This document shows, piece after piece, positions 3,911 to 5,896 of a stretch of DNA of 5,896 bases. A program made the translations under genes and the position numbers. The notes below the pieces were generated by a model, which saw only the letters and a list, made by a program, of their open reading frames with translations, had not been told where the DNA came from and did not search any database. Location of the stretch: NCBI GenBank assembly GCA_036403035.1, contig DASWRT010000195.1:1-5896 (forward strand), written 5' to 3'. Positions within the stretch are counted from its first letter, which is position 1. Each line of letters starts with the position of its first letter. The stretch comes from DASWRT01 sp036403035 (GTDB taxonomy: Bacteria; Pseudomonadota; Alphaproteobacteria; ATCC43930; CGMCC-115725).

Positions 3911-5791
3911 GTGAGCGCGCAGGCAGCGACGCCGCCGGAGGCGGCAGCGCCCGAACTCCCGGCAGCAGCGGAAGACGGCGCTGCGGGACCGCCGGCCATG
4001 CCGCCGCGGCTCCTCACGACGCCGGCGCTGGTCCGGCGCCTCGTCCGCGATTTCCTGCGCCCCTACGTCGGCCGGCTTCTCCTGGCTGTCGCCGGGATGG
4101 GGATCGTCGCGGCGACGACAGCGGCGAACGCCTGGCTGATGGAGCCGGTGCTCGACAAGATCTTCGTCGACCGACAGGGCGGGCTGCTCTGGGCGGTGGC
4201 CGGCGCCGTCTTCTCGCTCGCCGTGGTCAAGGGGTTCGCGACCTACGCGCAGGCCGTGGCGATGAACCATGTCGGGCAGCGCGTGATCGCCGACATCCAG
4301 ACGGCGCTCTTCGCACGGCTGATGCGCGCCGACCTCGCCTATTTCCACGCGAACCCGACCGGCACGCTGATCTCGCGCTTCACCAACGACGCGACCCTGC
4401 TGCGCTACGCCGCGGCCAACGTGCTGGCCGGCATCGGCAAGGACGCGGTCACCGTCCTGTTCCTGGTCGTCCTGATGTTCCATCAGGACTGGGCGCTCGC
4501 GCTCGTCTCGTTCTTCGTGTTCCCGATCGCGATCCGCCCGATGGCCAAGATCGGGAAGCGCATGCGCAAGGTCTCGGCGAACACCCAGGCTGAAATGGGG
4601 CAGTTCACGACGCTGCTCAACCAGACCTTCCAGGGTGCGCGCCACGTCAAGGCGTACGGGATGGAGGAGTACGAGACGAAGCGCGCGCGGACGCTGATCG
4701 AGCGGATCTTCTCCCTGGTCGACCGGGCGCAGCGCACGCGGTCCGCGGCGTCGCCGCTGATGGAGTCGCTGGGCGGCGTCGCGATCGCGATCGTCATCCT
4801 CTATGGCGGGCATCAGGTCGTGTCCGGCGTCCGCTCGCCGGGCACGTTCTTCTCGTTCATTACGGCGCTGCTCCTCGCCTATCAGCCGATGAAGAGCCTC
4901 GCCGGGCTCAACACCAGCCTTCAGGAAGGGCTCGCGGCGGCGCAGCGCGTCTTCGACGTGCTCGACGTCGAGCCGGCGATCCGCGAGCGGCCGGGCGCGA
5001 AACCGCTGGCCGTCGTCGGCGGCGAGGTCCGGTTCGACGCGGTGAGCTTCGCCTATGCGCCCGGCGGCCGCGCCGCGCTCGAGCGGCTGGACCTCGTCGT
5101 CCCGGCCGGGCGCACCGTCGCGCTGGTCGGGCCGTCCGGCGCCGGCAAGTCGACGATCCTCAACCTGATCCCGCGCTTCTACGACGCGACGTCGGGGCGG
5201 GTGGCGATCGACGGCAGCGACGTGCGCGACGTGACGCTGGCCTCGCTGCGCGGTGCGATCGCGCTGGTCAGCCAGGAAATCAGCCTGTTCGACGACACGG
5301 TGCGCGCCAACATCGCCTACGGCCGGTTCGGCGCCAGCGAGGACGAGATCGTCGCGGCCGCCTGCGCGGCGGCGGCGGACGAGTTCATCCGCGCCCTTCC
5401 GGACGGCTACGACACGCTGGTCGGCGAGCACGGAATCAAGCTCTCCGGCGGGCAGCGGCAACGCCTCGCCATCGCCCGCGCAATGCTGAAGAACGCGCCG
5501 ATCCTGCTGCTCGACGAGGCGACGTCGGCGCTCGACACCGAGTCCGAGCGATATGTCCAGACCGCGCTGCGCACGCTGATGCGCGGCCGCACGACGATCG
5601 TGATCGCGCACCGGCTCTCCACCGTGATCGACGCCGACCTGATCTACGTGATCGACCGCGGCCGCGTCGCCGAGGCCGGCAGCCATGCCGAGCTGCTGGC
5701 GAGGGGTGGGCTCTATGGCCGACTCTACGCGCTGCAATTCGCCGACGACGGGGCGAAGGCGGCCGTGCCGGCGCGGGCGGCGACGGCGTGA
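3911..5791 (+). CDS. MsbA-type ABC exporter, fused membrane and ATPase domains
   Basis: A half-transporter of 626 residues from the GTG at 3911 that should dimerise in the inner membrane and flip or export a lipid or other hydrophobic substrate with ATP. After a Pro/Ala-rich cytoplasmic N-terminus (1-35) come about six membrane segments (near 55-77, 94-112, 175-192, 193-211, 288-303 and 311-325). The nucleotide-binding domain follows with A-loop Tyr382, Walker A GPSGAGKST (407-415, Lys413), Q-loop Gln455 (LVSQEISLFDDTV), signature LSGGQ (511-515), Walker B ILLLDE (531-536, Glu536), D-loop SALD (539-542) and switch His567 (IAHRLST). All ATPase residues are intact. Stretches such as LMEPVLDKIF, QPMKSLAGLNTSLQEG and SLRGAIALVSQ, and the overall length, resemble E. 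coli MsbA, the lipid A-core flippase. Alphaproteobacteria carry several such paralogues, so lipid A as substrate is inference, and the usual lipid A neighbours (waaA, lpxK) are not in the window. It stands alone here. A start at 3866 would give 641 residues. Confidence 0.93.
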   Translation: MSAQAATPPEAAAPELPAAAEDGAAGPPAMPPRLLTTPALVRRLVRDFLRPYVGRLLLAVAGMGIVAATTAANAWLMEPVLDKIFVDRQGGLLWAVAGAVFSLAVVKGFATYAQAVAMNHVGQRVIADIQTALFARLMRADLAYFHANPTGTLISRFTNDATLLRYAAANVLAGIGKDAVTVLFLVVLMFHQDWALALVSFFVFPIAIRPMAKIGKRMRKVSANTQAEMGQFTTLLNQTFQGARHVKAYGMEEYETKRARTLIERIFSLVDRAQRTRSAASPLMESLGGVAIAIVILYGGHQVVSGVRSPGTFFSFITALLLAYQPMKSLAGLNTSLQEGLAAAQRVFDVLDVEPAIRERPGAKPLAVVGGEVRFDAVSFAYAPGGRAALERLDLVVPAGRTVALVGPSGAGKSTILNLIPRFYDATSGRVAIDGSDVRDVTLASLRGAIALVSQEISLFDDTVRANIAYGRFGASEDEIVAAACAAAADEFIRALPDGYDTLVGEHGIKLSGGQRQRLAIARAMLKNAPILLLDEATSALDTESERYVQTALRTLMRGRTTIVIAHRLSTVIDADLIYVIDRGRVAEAGSHAELLARGGLYGRLYALQFADDGAKAAVPARAATA

Positions 5792-5820
5792 GAGACGGCG
5801 GACAGGTCGTGCGCGCCGTA

Positions 5821-5847
5821 CCCCCCACCCCGGCCCTCCCCCGCAAG
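5821..5847 (-). repeat. C/G-rich palindromic repeat, copy 3, missing its second arm
   Basis: The tail CCCCCCACCCCGG and the first arm CCCTCCCCCGC (5834-5844) match copy 2 at about 23 of 25 positions (against 3741-3765), with the same orientation. After the loop (AAG, to 5847) the expected arm GCGGGGGAGGG is absent and GGGCTATCGG follows instead. It begins 29 bp after the exporter stop. The repeat is therefore broken at about 5848, with a few bases of uncertainty because of the G-run. Confidence 0.65.
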
Positions 5848-5896
5848 GGGCTATCGGATTCACACATCACCAGAAGTACTTTCTTTTCAATCGATT
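5848..5896. mobile_element. Possible end of an inserted element, cut by the window
   Basis: From about 5848 the sequence no longer matches the palindromic repeat it interrupts, and it drops to about 40% G+C (19 of the last 48 bases) from about 70% before. It opens with GGGCTATCGGATTCACACAT, which could be an insertion-sequence terminal repeat. No transposase, second end or target duplication lies inside the window, and I cannot assign a family. Simple decay of the repeat next to an AT-rich promoter is the alternative. Confidence 0.3.

Noticed and set aside
3663..3914. 83-codon plus-strand frame in the spacer before the exporter
   Set aside because: It is made largely of the two palindromic repeats and the exporter leader, has no ribosome site, and has no resemblance to a known protein.
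3848..5863. 671-codon open frame on the minus strand opposite the exporter
   Set aside because: It mirrors an exporter with every ATPase motif intact, and its product is Arg/Asp/Gly/His-rich with no recognisable fold. Long antisense frames are expected in DNA this G+C-rich.

Overview
The window is high-GC bacterial DNA (roughly 70% G+C, about 90% G/C at third codon positions in the clear genes). Its gene style and its GGGGGAGGG-type hairpin repeats suggest an alphaproteobacterium of the Rhizobiales/Rhodospirillales kind. That placement is inference from style; there is no rRNA or other marker gene here.

Layout. (1) At the left edge the minus strand carries the first 26 codons of a response regulator. 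It starts at a TTG at 78-76 behind a clean AGGAG and runs off the window. (2) After an AT-richer divergent spacer (79-227) comes a probable small hypothetical plus-strand gene (228-524), then a secreted PRC-barrel protein (651-1184). (3) An aldehyde dehydrogenase (1311-2768) and a classical short-chain dehydrogenase (2841-3605) lie in tandem and look like a two-gene oxidation unit. Their 72-bp spacer is almost filled by a degenerate 7-bp-periodic array that folds into a 15-bp hairpin. (4) A 305-bp gene-free stretch (3606-3910) holds two inverted copies of a C/G-rich palindromic repeat (REPIN-like), a 9-bp tandem duplication and an AT-rich patch. (5) A complete MsbA-type ABC exporter (fused membrane and ATPase domains, GTG start at 3911) ends at 5791. 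(6) Just after it a third copy of the palindromic repeat is cut in its second arm, and the sequence shifts to about 40% G+C up to the window end. This looks like the junction with an inserted element.

How the genes work together. The ALDH and SDR are both NAD(P)-dependent oxidoreductases and may oxidise an alcohol to an aldehyde to an acid, but the substrate cannot be read from sequence. The exporter and the PRC-barrel protein both concern the cell envelope but are separate units, with no evident functional link. The protein-coding content is ordinary. The less usual content is in the spacers: the heptad array, the REPIN-like doublet with quadruplex-capable C-runs, and the interrupted third repeat. 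I see no CRISPR array, tRNA, rRNA, defence system or clear new multi-gene system.
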